Origin: CAVXXD01 sp963765625
GTDB lineage: Bacteria; Actinomycetota; Geothermincolia; Geothermincolales; Geothermincolaceae
Direction of reading: 5' to 3'
DNA length: 64,000 nt
Assembly (NCBI GenBank): GCA_963765625.1
Contig: CAVXXD010000009.1
Span: forward strand, 124,001 to 188,000
Below are positions 8,121 to 16,577 of this stretch, one piece after another. The translations under genes and the position numbers were made by a program. Positions within the stretch are counted from its first letter, which is position 1; every line of letters starts with the position of its first letter. The notes below the pieces were generated by a model. The model searched no databases. It saw only the letters and a list, made by a program, of their open reading frames with translations, and had not been told where the DNA came from.

Positions 8121-9512
8121 TTACACTCCTTCCAGTAGTTGTTCGGGGTTGAGTATCCCGGAGGGGTCGACGATGTTTTTAAACAGTTTGATGGTCCTCA
8201 GGTAGCCTTCGTCCGCCTGGCCGTAGATGTAGTCGGCCACTTTTCCCAGCGGCTTGTCGACGAAGGACTTCTTATCGATGAGCATTTTGAAGGCGTCCAG
8301 GCAGGCCTTTTCGGCCTTGTCCTCGTCTGAGGAGTCGTAGTAGACGTCGCTCTCGATGTAGGCCGAGCCGCCGTAGTAGACCGGCGCGATGATCTGGCCG
8401 ACGTCGGAGGCGGCGAAGCCGTTTTTCTCCAGCGACGCCGAGACGTCGGCGGTGAGCCCTTTGACGTTGGAGTAGAAGTCGTAGCTGAAGACGTGCTTGG
8501 TCGCGCCCTTGAAGTAGTCACGGTCGGCGACGTACCAGGGCTTGGAGAGCTGTTTGTCGATGGCCTCCACCAGCTCGCCCTCGATGAGCTTGCCACCGAA
8601 GCGGGCGGCGTCGTCAGCCGCGAAGGCCGACCACATGTCCACCAGCTCGGGATGGTGCTCGTTGGTCACTACGGTCAGCCACGGCGGGAGCTTGGCCGCA
8701 AGGGCCTCGGCCTCGGCCGGGGTTTTGGAGAGCAGCACCGAGAGGTAGCGGGCGTTGGCGGTGAAGGTCTCGAAGCAATGCTCCTCGCGGGATACCTTGT
8801 AGGCCAGCTCGCAGGCAGGCCCCAGGTCGTCGAAGCCCCAGAGCTGGACCTTGCGGGTCTCGCGCAGGGGGTAGGTGTAGACGATGCTGTAGAAGGGAAT
8901 GCCGTAGATGTCTTCGCTCGCCCCGAAGAAGAGGGAGAACTGCGGCGCCTGGTCCTCGCGGAAGTCGCACATGCCCTCATCGGTCATCTGCTGGGCGCCG
9001 GACACCCAGATGCGCCCGTCGGCTAAGACGGCGTGGAAGATGGTCAGCTGGGGGTGGCGGAAGCCGCTACAACCCATAAGCATGTCGCGGTCCAGGTAGG
9101 TGCGGAGCACCTGATGGCTGGTGGCCGCCATGGGCAGGAGCAGCTTGCAGTCGTTCTTCAGGCAGACCGGGATCAGCTGCTCGAAAGTGACGCCGGCGCC
9201 GATATTGGCGGTGAGGTTGCGCCGGTCGATCAGCTTGATGTCGGTCATGCGGGAAACGTCGATGAGCAGGCCTTCCTTCTCGGTCAGGGCCGGGTCCATT
9301 TTGTCCCGGCGAAGGGTGTACATGGAGATGCCCTTCTGGTAGGCGAGGTCGGCGACCTCTGCCAGGTCGTATTCGTCTTGCGGCCGCACCAGCACCAACT
9401 GCGGACGGTCGCCCATGTGCGGGAAGTTCTTTTCCAGGGCGGCCTTGCCCTGGAGGACATTCTCCTTCCCCACCATCTCGGCGATCTGTTTGATCACGCC
9501 TTCAGCAATCAT
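8121..9512 (-). CDS. GlcD-like FAD-binding oxidase subunit, first gene of operon
   Basis: A 463-residue FAD-binding type 4 protein. The N-terminal half has the PP-type flavin fold (VLVRPQDEYDLAEVADLAYQ, then MTDIKLIDRRNLTANIGAGV), and the C-terminal half is the oxidase cap. It is shorter than and clearly diverged from the second flavin subunit at 5249-6892. It is the first gene of the minus-strand cluster, with a long leader of about 200 bases back to a consensus promoter at 9723-9751. The start at 9512 is supported by an AAGGAGGAAGAGG site. The partner is the CCG protein immediately downstream. Substrate unknown. Confidence 0.83.
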   Translation of the reverse strand: MIAEGVIKQIAEMVGKENVLQGKAALEKNFPHMGDRPQLVLVRPQDEYDLAEVADLAYQKGISMYTLRRDKMDPALTEKEGLLIDVSRMTDIKLIDRRNLTANIGAGVTFEQLIPVCLKNDCKLLLPMAATSHQVLRTYLDRDMLMGCSGFRHPQLTIFHAVLADGRIWVSGAQQMTDEGMCDFREDQAPQFSLFFGASEDIYGIPFYSIVYTYPLRETRKVQLWGFDDLGPACELAYKVSREEHCFETFTANARYLSVLLSKTPAEAEALAAKLPPWLTVVTNEHHPELVDMWSAFAADDAARFGGKLIEGELVEAIDKQLSKPWYVADRDYFKGATKHVFSYDFYSNVKGLTADVSASLEKNGFAASDVGQIIAPVYYGGSAYIESDVYYDSSDEDKAEKACLDAFKMLIDKKSFVDKPLGKVADYIYGQADEGYLRTIKLFKNIVDPSGILNPEQLLEGV

Positions 9513-9648
9513 CCTCTTCCTCCTTTACCATTGACTCAGACAATGTGCACAAAAAACGGGCAGCCGGTACCGCGGGCTTGGTTTACGGATGTTTGTCGAT
9601 GGGTCCCGGTCTCACTCGCTCGTCCTTTTCCTTGTATATATTCGCTTC

Positions 9649-9676
9649 TTGTCTTTTCGCAGCTATCGTTTATAAT
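9649..9676 (+). promoter_or_regulatory. Promoter for the 9864-12475 genes
   Basis: TTGTCT (9649-9654) and a perfect TATAAT (9671-9676) are separated by 16 bases, which predicts a start near 9683. The TetR-type palindrome at 9685-9708 begins just after that start, a classic repressor position. The leader to the 9864 start codon would be about 180 bases. Confidence 0.6.
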
Positions 9677-9684
9677 GTTTCTGG

Positions 9685-9708
9685 AAGTGAACGACTAGTC
9701 AGTCATTT
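9685..9708. promoter_or_regulatory. TetR-type operator between two promoters
   Basis: Imperfect palindrome centred on GACTAGTC (9693-9700) and extended by AGT..A and T..TCATT arms; the core reads TGAACGACTAGTCAGTCA. It lies between the predicted start sites of the plus-strand (about 9683) and minus-strand (about 9716) promoters, so one bound dimer could block both. The site ahead of the TetR gene at 49582-49593 (TGACCGACTGTCCAGTC) is closely similar. Confidence 0.6.
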
Positions 9709-9722
9709 TGACCTCAAAGGAA

Positions 9723-9751
9723 ATTATATGTTGGGAACCACCACCTGTCAA
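9723..9751 (-). promoter_or_regulatory. Consensus promoter for the minus-strand redox operon
   Basis: On the minus strand a perfect TTGACA (9746-9751) and a perfect TATAAT (9723-9728) are separated by 17 bases. This is the strongest-looking sigma-70-type promoter in the window. The predicted start, near 9716, is just before the TetR-type operator, so transcription would run through the operator toward the GlcD/CCG genes. Confidence 0.7.
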
Positions 9752-9863
9752 GGACATCTCCCACAACAGAAATTCCCTTGTTTTACAGGGTTTTCACACA
9801 AAATTCCGGTAAATTAGAAAAATTCGATAGACCGTCGTTTTTCAGGGAATAAGGAGGAGCACC

Positions 9864-10916
9864 ATGTCTGATGTCACCATTGTCGGGGCAGGGCTGTCCG
9901 GCCTGACCGCCGCCATCAACCTGGCCCGCCGTGGCCACCAGGTCAAGGTCCTGGAGCGCGAGTCGCGCGTCGGCGGATCCCCTCTATACCACCCCAGCGG
10001 GCAGGGAACGGCCCTGCGCATCAAGGAGCTCAGCGCCTATCTCGGCTTCGACCTGTCGCAGGTACTGGAACCTATCCGGGCCATGTCGGAGATACCCGCG
10101 GGCTTGGAGTGCAAGATCGACACCTCCATCGTCCCCGTATGGTTCTTCGAGCGGGGGCCCCGTTCTACTTCCGTTGACAGCTTCCTCTACGAGATCGCCA
10201 GGGCGGAGGGCGTGGAGTTCGAGTTCAACCACCCCGTCCTGGGACAGGGCGAGCTGGCCAGGCTGCCCAACAACACCATCGTCGCCACCGGCCTCCACTT
10301 CGAGGGTTTCGACATGACCGACACCCCCTACCTCACCTCCCACCACTTCACCTACAAGGGCACCTGCGACACCGATCTCAATTACGTCCACCTGTGGCAC
10401 GACAACTTCACCACCGACTACGGCTACACTTCCTGCTTCCGCGGCATCCGTTACTGCCACCTCTTCAACCGCTACAAGCCACTCTCCGAAAAGAACCGGG
10501 AGGGCTTCGCCAAAATGGTCCGCAAGTTCGACGGCTTCGACGTCCCCGAGTGGAACTCGTTCACCTTCCCGGTACCCGCCGCCAGCCTCCACAACCCGCG
10601 CATCTTCTACGGCGCCAAGATCCTCTCCGGCACCCTGGCCGGGGCCATTGACCCGGTGGCCTTCTTCGGCCTCCACGGCGGCCTGGTCTCCGGCAAGATA
10701 GCCGCCCTGGCCATCGACGACAAGTACGAGGCCTGGAAGGAATTCCGCAAGTGCGTCAAGGTGTTCCCCGTCGCTTACGCCCTCAGCCGCATCTCCGCCA
10801 TACAACCCAAACGGGTGATGCAGGCGGCGTTCTACCTGGCCTTCAAGACTTACGACAAAAACCCCGTCGCCCAGCAGGTGATGATGAAGGGAATGCCCGG
10901 CTATTTCAATTACTGA
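9864..10916 (+). CDS. FAD-dependent oxidoreductase, divergent paralogue
   Basis: A 350-residue flavoprotein starting MSDVTIVGAGLSG (Rossmann motif at 8-13). The family signatures are ERGPRSTSVDSFL and LSGTLAGAIDPVAFFGLHGG, then SGKIAA. It is divergent from the five-gene array and most like the 3786-4844 protein. The ATG is preceded by AAGGAGGAG. A CrtI-like desaturase gene follows after 56 bases, probably in the same transcript. The promoter and TetR-type operator upstream suggest induction together with the minus-strand cluster. Substrate unknown. Confidence 0.88.
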   Translation: MSDVTIVGAGLSGLTAAINLARRGHQVKVLERESRVGGSPLYHPSGQGTALRIKELSAYLGFDLSQVLEPIRAMSEIPAGLECKIDTSIVPVWFFERGPRSTSVDSFLYEIARAEGVEFEFNHPVLGQGELARLPNNTIVATGLHFEGFDMTDTPYLTSHHFTYKGTCDTDLNYVHLWHDNFTTDYGYTSCFRGIRYCHLFNRYKPLSEKNREGFAKMVRKFDGFDVPEWNSFTFPVPAASLHNPRIFYGAKILSGTLAGAIDPVAFFGLHGGLVSGKIAALAIDDKYEAWKEFRKCVKVFPVAYALSRISAIQPKRVMQAAFYLAFKTYDKNPVAQQVMMKGMPGYFNY

Positions 10917-10972
10917 TAAGTTGATAAACTGATAATGCTAAGGAGAGAGAAAGAGAAAAGGAGAGGGAGATA

Positions 10973-12475
10973 ATGGCCAGAGCAAGAAAAGTCGTAGTAA
11001 TAGGAACGGGCCCGGGAGGCGCTGGTATCGCCTCACTCCTTCAGAAAAAAGGGCTTCAGGTCACTGCGCTTGAACGCAACCCTTTCGTGGGCGGCAAGTG
11101 CTGGACCTTTAAAAAGGAAGGCTTCCTGGTCGACTCCGGCGTGCACATGTTCTCCATGGGAAACTCCGGCCAGCACGGCGACATCAACCGCAGGGTCGGC
11201 GGCGACCTGGAGTGGATGACGGCCAACCCCAGCGAGACCTGCCTCTTCGGCGGGCACTACCACATCAACCTCTATCAGAGCCTGACCGACCCGCGCCTGG
11301 CTACCAACGCCGTCTCGGGGATAAAGCAGATGCTCAACCGCAAGCAGATCCTTGAAGAAGCCCGGCAAGGCCGGGAGTTGAAGGCCATGGAGAAAGAGCT
11401 CTACCGCGCTTCCAAGCGCTACAACCCCTTCGAGCTGATCAAGATCGCCGCCGGCCTGGCCCGGCGCAACGAGGCACTCCTGGCCGAGCTGGACGAGATC
11501 ACCTTCCAGGAGTTCCTCCACCGCATCACCGACGACTGGTTCATGCTGCAGGGAATGGCTGCCCTGTCCATGCTCCTGACCGTCACGCCGTGGACCGAGG
11601 TTTCCGCCGGTGAGTACCTGTGGTGCTTCCTCAACGCCTTCCACAAGAAGACCCTGGGCGTGCCGAGGGGCGGTTCGGGCGAGATCACCAACTCCTTCAT
11701 GCGCTCCTTCGAGCGCAACGGCGGCGTGCTGCGCACCAGTTGCGAAGTGGCCCGCATCGTGGTGGAGGGCGAGCGCGTCAAGGGCGTGGAGACCAGGGAG
11801 GGAGAGTTGATCGAAGCCGACACGGTCATCTCCAACGCCGGCATCGGCCGCACCGTGGACCTGGCCGGCGATAGCAGCTTCCCGGCCGAGTACGTCACCT
11901 ACGTCCGCGGCCTCAAGCAGTCCTGCTCCTACATCACCGTCAAGTACGGCCTGGACCGCAGGGTCATCGATCTGCCCACCCCCAGCTTCTTCAACATCCC
12001 CAACGTCAACCCGGACACCATGTTCGACTACATCTCCAACGGCACGGTACCGCAGGACCCCTTCCTGTTCACCCCCATGCCCTCCGAGTGGGACCCCAAC
12101 TCGGCCCCGCTGGGCAAGCAGCTGGTGATGATGGGCGTGCCCGGCCCCATCGACGTCAACCCGGAAACGGTGGAACACTGCGAACGCATCCTGGACCGCG
12201 CGGAGCAGCGCCTCTTCGAGATATTCCCGCAGATCAAGGACCACATCCAGTGGAGCATGCGCACCCATATCGCCCACACCGCCAAGATCACCGGCAAGAC
12301 CACCGGCGAGTGCATCGGGCTGGGCCAGCACGTAGGCCAGACCGGCATACACCGCCCCACCAACCAGACCCCGGTCAAGGGCCTGTGGCTGGTGGGGGCC
12401 GACGCCGGGGCGCGCGGCGTGGGCACCGAGATGGCCTCGGGCTCGGCGCTCTACCTGTCCAACCTCATCGACTGA
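10973..12475 (+). CDS. CrtI/phytoene desaturase-like FAD oxidoreductase
   Basis: A 500-residue protein with the FAD Rossmann motif GTGPGG at residues 11-16 and the phytoene desaturase-type FVGGKCWTFKKEGFLVDSG region. The C-terminal flavin contact is seen in GLWLVGADAGARGVGTEMA. The family dehydrogenates or isomerises polyenes and saturates long isoprenoids, but many bacterial members have no known substrate. Its closest match in the window is the 62540-63994 protein, with the same ending motif GADAGARGVGTE/GCDAGARGVGTE. It follows 9864-10916 and ends at a strong terminator. A role in hydrophobic-substrate redox is inferred. Confidence 0.82.
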   Translation: MARARKVVVIGTGPGGAGIASLLQKKGLQVTALERNPFVGGKCWTFKKEGFLVDSGVHMFSMGNSGQHGDINRRVGGDLEWMTANPSETCLFGGHYHINLYQSLTDPRLATNAVSGIKQMLNRKQILEEARQGRELKAMEKELYRASKRYNPFELIKIAAGLARRNEALLAELDEITFQEFLHRITDDWFMLQGMAALSMLLTVTPWTEVSAGEYLWCFLNAFHKKTLGVPRGGSGEITNSFMRSFERNGGVLRTSCEVARIVVEGERVKGVETREGELIEADTVISNAGIGRTVDLAGDSSFPAEYVTYVRGLKQSCSYITVKYGLDRRVIDLPTPSFFNIPNVNPDTMFDYISNGTVPQDPFLFTPMPSEWDPNSAPLGKQLVMMGVPGPIDVNPETVEHCERILDRAEQRLFEIFPQIKDHIQWSMRTHIAHTAKITGKTTGECIGLGQHVGQTGIHRPTNQTPVKGLWLVGADAGARGVGTEMASGSALYLSNLID

Positions 12476-12491
12476 CGACGACCATAGTCAG

Positions 12492-12523
12492 AGAAGGGCG
12501 GGGTTTGCCCGCCCTTCTTTTTA
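12492..12523. terminator. Intrinsic terminator after the CrtI-like gene
   Basis: Ten-base stem GAAGGGCGGG / CCCGCCCTTC (12493-12502 and 12508-12517) with a five-base loop and a T-run ending near 12522. It ends the 9864-12475 transcript. The stop codon of the broken TIR gene on the other strand (12521-12523) overlaps the T-run. Confidence 0.85.
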
Positions 12524-12939
12524 TTCCCCCTGGATTGCTTCGAGGAGTTCCCGGAGATCCCGGTCAAACCGGTCTTCCCGGCAGAATTCCAATCGGTCCA
12601 ACCTGGTAAGTTCGGGGATGGTTTTCTCAATATCCGTCTGGTCGACGACTATGGGGATGATGCGTTTACCGTCTTCCAGGGCTATGCTCATCTCTTTTCT
12701 GCATGCTCTCGATTTGACGGATTCCTCGCTGAGACAAAGGCCAGCTCTTCATAGACGTCATCGAAGTCCAGCGTTTTATCGAGCCCGCGCTCCTTGAGCG
12801 CCTGTCGCGCCAGGGCCATATCCTCGGGGGAGTCCTTATAGCAAGCCCACGTTTCCAGCCCTTTTTCCTTTAAGGCCTGGTCAAGCTTTCTGGCAAAGGC
12901 GACATCCTTGATGGCGTGAGCGATGTAGACGTCCGGCAT
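12521..12939 (-). pseudogene. Small TIR-domain protein broken by one frameshift
   Basis: The 83-residue frame starting at 12939 reads YIAHAIKDVAFARKLDQAL, a typical TIR N-terminus. The rest of the domain lies in another frame ending at 12521: SVKSRACRKEMSIALEDGKR followed by IIPIVVD. Adding one base near 12731-12737 restores one frame of about 139 residues, the size of a stand-alone TIR protein. The Cys-x-x-Glu that carries the catalytic Glu of TIR NADases is kept (CRKE). The break may be a sequencing error. It is convergent with the CrtI-like gene, and no partner defence gene is seen. It could be a signalling or NADase protein. Confidence 0.7.
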
Positions 12940-12960
12940 GGTGTTTCTCTAGAGATTGGA

Positions 12961-12988
12961 ACGAGGCGCCGGTTTCCCGGCGCCTCGT
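12961..12988. terminator. Hairpin after the AOR operon
   Basis: Perfect 12-base arms ACGAGGCGCCGG / CCGGCGCCTCGT around TTTC, 17 bases beyond the AOR stop codon. There is no U-run on the minus strand, so the hairpin may need Rho or act as an RNA-stability element. Confidence 0.6.
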
Positions 12989-13004
12989 CGCCCTTCAGCC
13001 TCCC

Positions 13005-14837
13005 CTAAACAAGGCCGTACTTCTTCAGCGGCTCCTCCGTGGGAAATCCCCTCTCGTCCAGCTGAGCCAGTTCGTAATATTCTCTCAGCATCTTCTTTAT
13101 CTTAGGCACGGAACCCTCATTGGCGCCTTCGTTGGTGGGAGTCAGGGTCTTGGGCGGCAGGACGTCGTCCTCGACGCCGGAGCCCCAGTTATTGAGCATG
13201 ATGCGCTTCTGATACCAGATGCGCCAGCCGTTGTCCATCAGTTCTTCCATGGTGTAATCGTCCCAGCCCGTGGCTGCCTTGATCATGTCCACTTCATCCT
13301 GGAGACTTAGCCAGGCCCCGATGAAGTTACACATCACCAGGGCGTTCATTATCTGCCCGAGGGCCATGCACTTCCAGGTGAGCTCGGCCTTGCCCTTGGA
13401 GACCAGCCCGTTGTAGGGGCCCCTCAGCCCGATCTCCGGCCATCCCCCCATGCCACCTTCGGCCATCAGGTTGGTCGAGTTGAGATGGCAGGCGCCGCGC
13501 GTACCCATGGCGTAGGCCAGTCCAAAGCCGTGGAAGCCGCGGGGGTCATGGGCGGGAAAGTCCAGGCCGCGCACCTGTACGGACAGTTCGGGAGCGCCCA
13601 GCTCCGTCGCCAGGGCCAGGGAGCCCTCGGCCATGCGATCCCCGAAACCCTCCCGGTAGCCGGTCAGGCGGATGGCTTCCAGGGCCGCTTCCATATTGCC
13701 CCACTTAAAATCGAGGCCGGTTTCCGCCGGGTCGATCAAGCCTTTGTCCTGAGCCTCCATCATGGCCGCGATGACCGCGCCCATGGAGATGGTGTCCACG
13801 CCCACGCGGTTGCACATGTCGTTGGCCTTGGCCACGCCCTCCAGGCTGAGGTTGAGGATGTTGGTCCCCATCATGCACACCGTCTCGTATTCGGGGCCGG
13901 CATGTTCGTGCATCTGGTAGGGGCCTTCTTCTATTTTCACCACTCGCTTGCACCGCACCGAGCAGGCATAACAGCCGATGATCTTCACCAGGATGCTGTC
14001 GTTGTAGTAAAAGGAGTTAAGGGTGTCGATGGCGTCCATCCACTCCCCTATCTGCCAGTTCTTGGTGGGGACATCGCCGGAGAGCATGCCGGTATCGAAG
14101 GCGCCGTTGGTGCCCATTTCGTGCATGGAGCCGGCCAGCACTGAGCTCTTCAGCTTGGCCACGCAATGCTTGGCCAGTTTCTTGGCCTTCTCGGGATCGT
14201 GATATTGGTACTTGCCGCCGCCCCGGATGGCGATGGTCTTGAGTTTTTTGTCGCCGGCCACCGCGCCAATGCCGCAGCGCCCTATGACACTGCCGATCTC
14301 GTTGGTCAGGCAGGCGATCTTCACCAGCCTCTCCCCGGCCGGGCCGATGGAGAGGGAGCGCAGCGGCTTACCGTCGGCCAGGTTGGACTCCAGCCATTCG
14401 TGGGTCTCGTAACAATCCTGGCCCCACAGTTCCGAAGCGTCGCGCAGTTCTATGGTATCGCCCTCGATAAACAGATAGACGGGCTTTTCCGACTTACCCT
14501 TGAAGATGATGCCGTCGTAACCGGCATGCCTGAGGGCGGGGCCGAAAGACCCCCCGCAGTTGCCCTCTCCCCAGAGGTTGGTGAGGGGCGAGCGGGTGGC
14601 CATGGAGAAACGCCCGGTGCCGGAGAAACTGCTCCCGGTCAGCAGACCGTCCATTACTATGAGCAGGTTTTCCGGATCATACCACTCCACCTCGGGCGGC
14701 ACCCGATCGTAGAATATCTTGGCAGCCAGGCCGGCTCCCCCGATGAATTTCCGGTAGAGTTCTTCCTCGATCTCATAAAAGCCGATCTCACCGGTGGCGA
14801 GATCCACCTCTATGATTCTGCCTGTGAACCCTTTCAT
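13005..14837 (-). CDS. Aldehyde:ferredoxin oxidoreductase, tungsten type
   Basis: A 610-residue protein of the AOR family, the usual length. It oxidises aldehydes to acids with ferredoxin as acceptor, using a bis-pterin tungsten centre. The N-terminus MKGFTGRIIEVDLATGEI and the GGAGLAAK, GTGRFSM and GEGNCGGSFGPALR segments are family hallmarks. The [4Fe-4S] ligands are visible as CYACSVRC (about residues 288-295), with a fourth Cys downstream in ALVMCNF. An AGGAGG site precedes the ATG. It is the last gene of a probable methyltransferase/SCP2/AOR operon, 12 bases after the methyltransferase. The aldehyde it uses is unknown. Confidence 0.93.
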   Translation of the reverse strand: MKGFTGRIIEVDLATGEIGFYEIEEELYRKFIGGAGLAAKIFYDRVPPEVEWYDPENLLIVMDGLLTGSSFSGTGRFSMATRSPLTNLWGEGNCGGSFGPALRHAGYDGIIFKGKSEKPVYLFIEGDTIELRDASELWGQDCYETHEWLESNLADGKPLRSLSIGPAGERLVKIACLTNEIGSVIGRCGIGAVAGDKKLKTIAIRGGGKYQYHDPEKAKKLAKHCVAKLKSSVLAGSMHEMGTNGAFDTGMLSGDVPTKNWQIGEWMDAIDTLNSFYYNDSILVKIIGCYACSVRCKRVVKIEEGPYQMHEHAGPEYETVCMMGTNILNLSLEGVAKANDMCNRVGVDTISMGAVIAAMMEAQDKGLIDPAETGLDFKWGNMEAALEAIRLTGYREGFGDRMAEGSLALATELGAPELSVQVRGLDFPAHDPRGFHGFGLAYAMGTRGACHLNSTNLMAEGGMGGWPEIGLRGPYNGLVSKGKAELTWKCMALGQIMNALVMCNFIGAWLSLQDEVDMIKAATGWDDYTMEELMDNGWRIWYQKRIMLNNWGSGVEDDVLPPKTLTPTNEGANEGSVPKIKKMLREYYELAQLDERGFPTEEPLKKYGLV

Positions 14838-14849
14838 CTTGTCCTCCTT

Positions 14850-15701
14850 CTAAGCGGTTTTTCCTCCCAGGGGGGCTTTTACGCCCCAGAAATATACACA
14901 GGGCATGTTATTGCGGTAGCCGGGCCGGGACGATTCTGAAAAGAGGCGCTCCGACACCTGCCCGATCTCTTCGTCTTTGATACCGTACTTCTTCCAGTAT
15001 GCGAGGGGAGCAAGTTCTCCAGGGAGAAGCTCTCCCAGGTCCTCCGCGGCTTCCCGCACGTCCCCGTAAACGCGAGTGGCATCCGCGTGCCAGACAAAAC
15101 TTTCGAGGCCCTCGAAGCCCACCGCTTCAAGGTCCTCCCTGAGGTCCATGATACTGTATCGGAAGGCGGGGTGGTGCAGCTGGAGGACTAGTTTCATCTT
15201 CCTGTAAGCCGCTTCAGCCTCCCCCCAGTCGAGCTGGTAAGTCTCATCTCCCATCACCGGCTCGAATAGGGAGATGCGCCCGCCGGGTCGTAGTATGCGC
15301 CAGGCTTCCCGGAAGGCTTCCCGCCGGTCCGTCAAGTACGCGAAGACAGAGCGGGCCAGGACCACGTCAACGCTCTCCGCCTCCAGGGGAAGCGAGTTAA
15401 GGTCTGCCTGGACGAGTTCCAGGTTGGAGAGGCCGCGGGCAACCGCCTCGCCTCGCGCTTTCTCCAGCGCTTCCCTGCTGGTGTCGATGCCGGTGACCCG
15501 CCCTTCTTCTCCTACCAGGCGGGCCGCCTCCAGGGTGAGAAAACCCTTGCCACACCCCAGATCGGCGACCACGTCCCTTTTCTTCAGGTACGCCTTGAGC
15601 AGGACGCGGTCGCGGATCTGGCCGGCCGTTATGCGGCCGCGGGGGTCATCCCCGGCGTGCAGCTGGCGCTCGACGTTGTCCAGCCACCCCGACCATTCCA
15701 T
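14850..15701 (-). CDS. Class I SAM-dependent methyltransferase
   Basis: A 283-residue methyltransferase. The SAM-binding motif I reads VVADLGCGKGFLTLEA (about residues 41-56), followed by the acidic ribose-binding motif GIDTSREALEKA, then VQADLNSLPLEAESVDVVLA and the post-motif ILRPGGRISLFEPV. These are the usual features of the UbiE/Methyltransf_11 group, which methylates quinones, lipids or small molecules. It lies between an SCP2-type lipid-binding protein (16 bases upstream) and AOR, so a lipid or polyketide-like substrate is possible, but this is only context. The ribosome site is weak. Confidence 0.8.
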   Translation of the reverse strand: MEWSGWLDNVERQLHAGDDPRGRITAGQIRDRVLLKAYLKKRDVVADLGCGKGFLTLEAARLVGEEGRVTGIDTSREALEKARGEAVARGLSNLELVQADLNSLPLEAESVDVVLARSVFAYLTDRREAFREAWRILRPGGRISLFEPVMGDETYQLDWGEAEAAYRKMKLVLQLHHPAFRYSIMDLREDLEAVGFEGLESFVWHADATRVYGDVREAAEDLGELLPGELAPLAYWKKYGIKDEEIGQVSERLFSESSRPGYRNNMPCVYFWGVKAPLGGKTA

Positions 15702-15717
15702 TTCTTAAGGTATTCGT

Positions 15718-16161
15718 CTACTCGTCGTCTTCCTCGTCTTCATCCACGATCTTGAGATCGCCCATACCCTTGGCGTCGAGCAGGTTGTTGTAGATGGCGT
15801 AAGCCGGCTTGATGACCGGGAGCAGCTTGAGCAGGCGGGGTACGGAGCCCTCTGAGACGATCTCGCCCGAGGACATGGCGCCCAGCAGGTTGAGTTTGCC
15901 ACACCAGAAAGCGTGAGCGGTGTCGCTCTCCATGGACAGGGTGGCGTCAAGCCCCAGATCCTTGTCGGGCTTGTGGGGGATGGTGAGCACTTCGTCCGTC
16001 TTGCAGTCAACCCACAGCTCCCCGTCGGGATTACGGTACTCGAACTTCACGGTGAGTTTGGACTCCAGGGCCTTCGCCTTGATGGCGGGATCCTTCATGA
16101 GCTCCGTAAAGGTCTCTTCGATCAGATCGGCGAGCGTCTTGAAATCGGTGAAATACGGCAT
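15718..16161 (-). CDS. SCP2-type sterol/lipid carrier domain protein
   Basis: A 147-residue protein that looks like a single SCP2 domain. The stretch LTVKFEYRNPDGELWVDCKT followed by a lone acidic strand, then ATLSMESDTAHAFWCGKLNL and SGEIVSEGSVPRLLKLLPV, follows the order of the fold. SCP2 domains bind acyl-CoAs, sterols and other hydrophobic ligands. The C-terminus is very acidic (DEDEEDDE). It is the first gene of a three-gene operon with a methyltransferase and AOR, and AAGGAGG precedes the start. It may hold a hydrophobic substrate for a neighbouring enzyme (inference). Confidence 0.75.
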   Translation of the reverse strand: MPYFTDFKTLADLIEETFTELMKDPAIKAKALESKLTVKFEYRNPDGELWVDCKTDEVLTIPHKPDKDLGLDATLSMESDTAHAFWCGKLNLLGAMSSGEIVSEGSVPRLLKLLPVIKPAYAIYNNLLDAKGMGDLKIVDEDEEDDE

Positions 16162-16571
16162 TCCTTTCCTCCTTCTTTCCTTCTTTACTTCTTTCTTCCA
16201 ACTTACCTCGGCATACCATTTCTGGATTATGGCTAACGGCGTTTCGTGTCGCCGGTGAACTATTGAATAGGAAGGGGCGGAGAGTCCCGGTATGTTTCCG
16301 TCTCAGGAGGGGATTCCTTTACATGGTTACTGCCGAAGCCCCCCCGCCTCCTTGTTGCACTTTGTTGGGTCCGGCGCGAATGACCGCGCCATATGTAAAT
16401 ACCCGGTGGAATTTGAGAGGGAAGGAAACCCGGCCACCTTACGGAGGCCTTAAGTTCATACGATATGCACATGGACGGTATATCCAAGCTAGCACAAGCC
16501 GGCACCCAAATCAATAGTTTTGTGGGGTCGTTTGGCTTCCATTGTTTCGGGGAATAACCGGATTGGAGGTG
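16162..16571. other. Gap between divergent SCP2 and peroxiredoxin genes
   Basis: About 410 bases with no convincing gene. Short open frames exist on both strands across 16260-16517 but they mirror each other and lack ribosome sites. No clear paired -35/-10 elements were found. It presumably holds the divergent promoters. Confidence 0.5.
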
Positions 16572-16577
16572 ATGCTG

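Noticed and set aside
11033..12352. A 439-codon antisense frame over the CrtI-like gene
   Set aside because: The plus-strand flavoprotein is well supported and the antisense peptide is low-complexity.
16260..16517. Mirror-image 84-codon frames on both strands
   Set aside because: No ribosome sites, no similarity, and each frame is the other's shadow.
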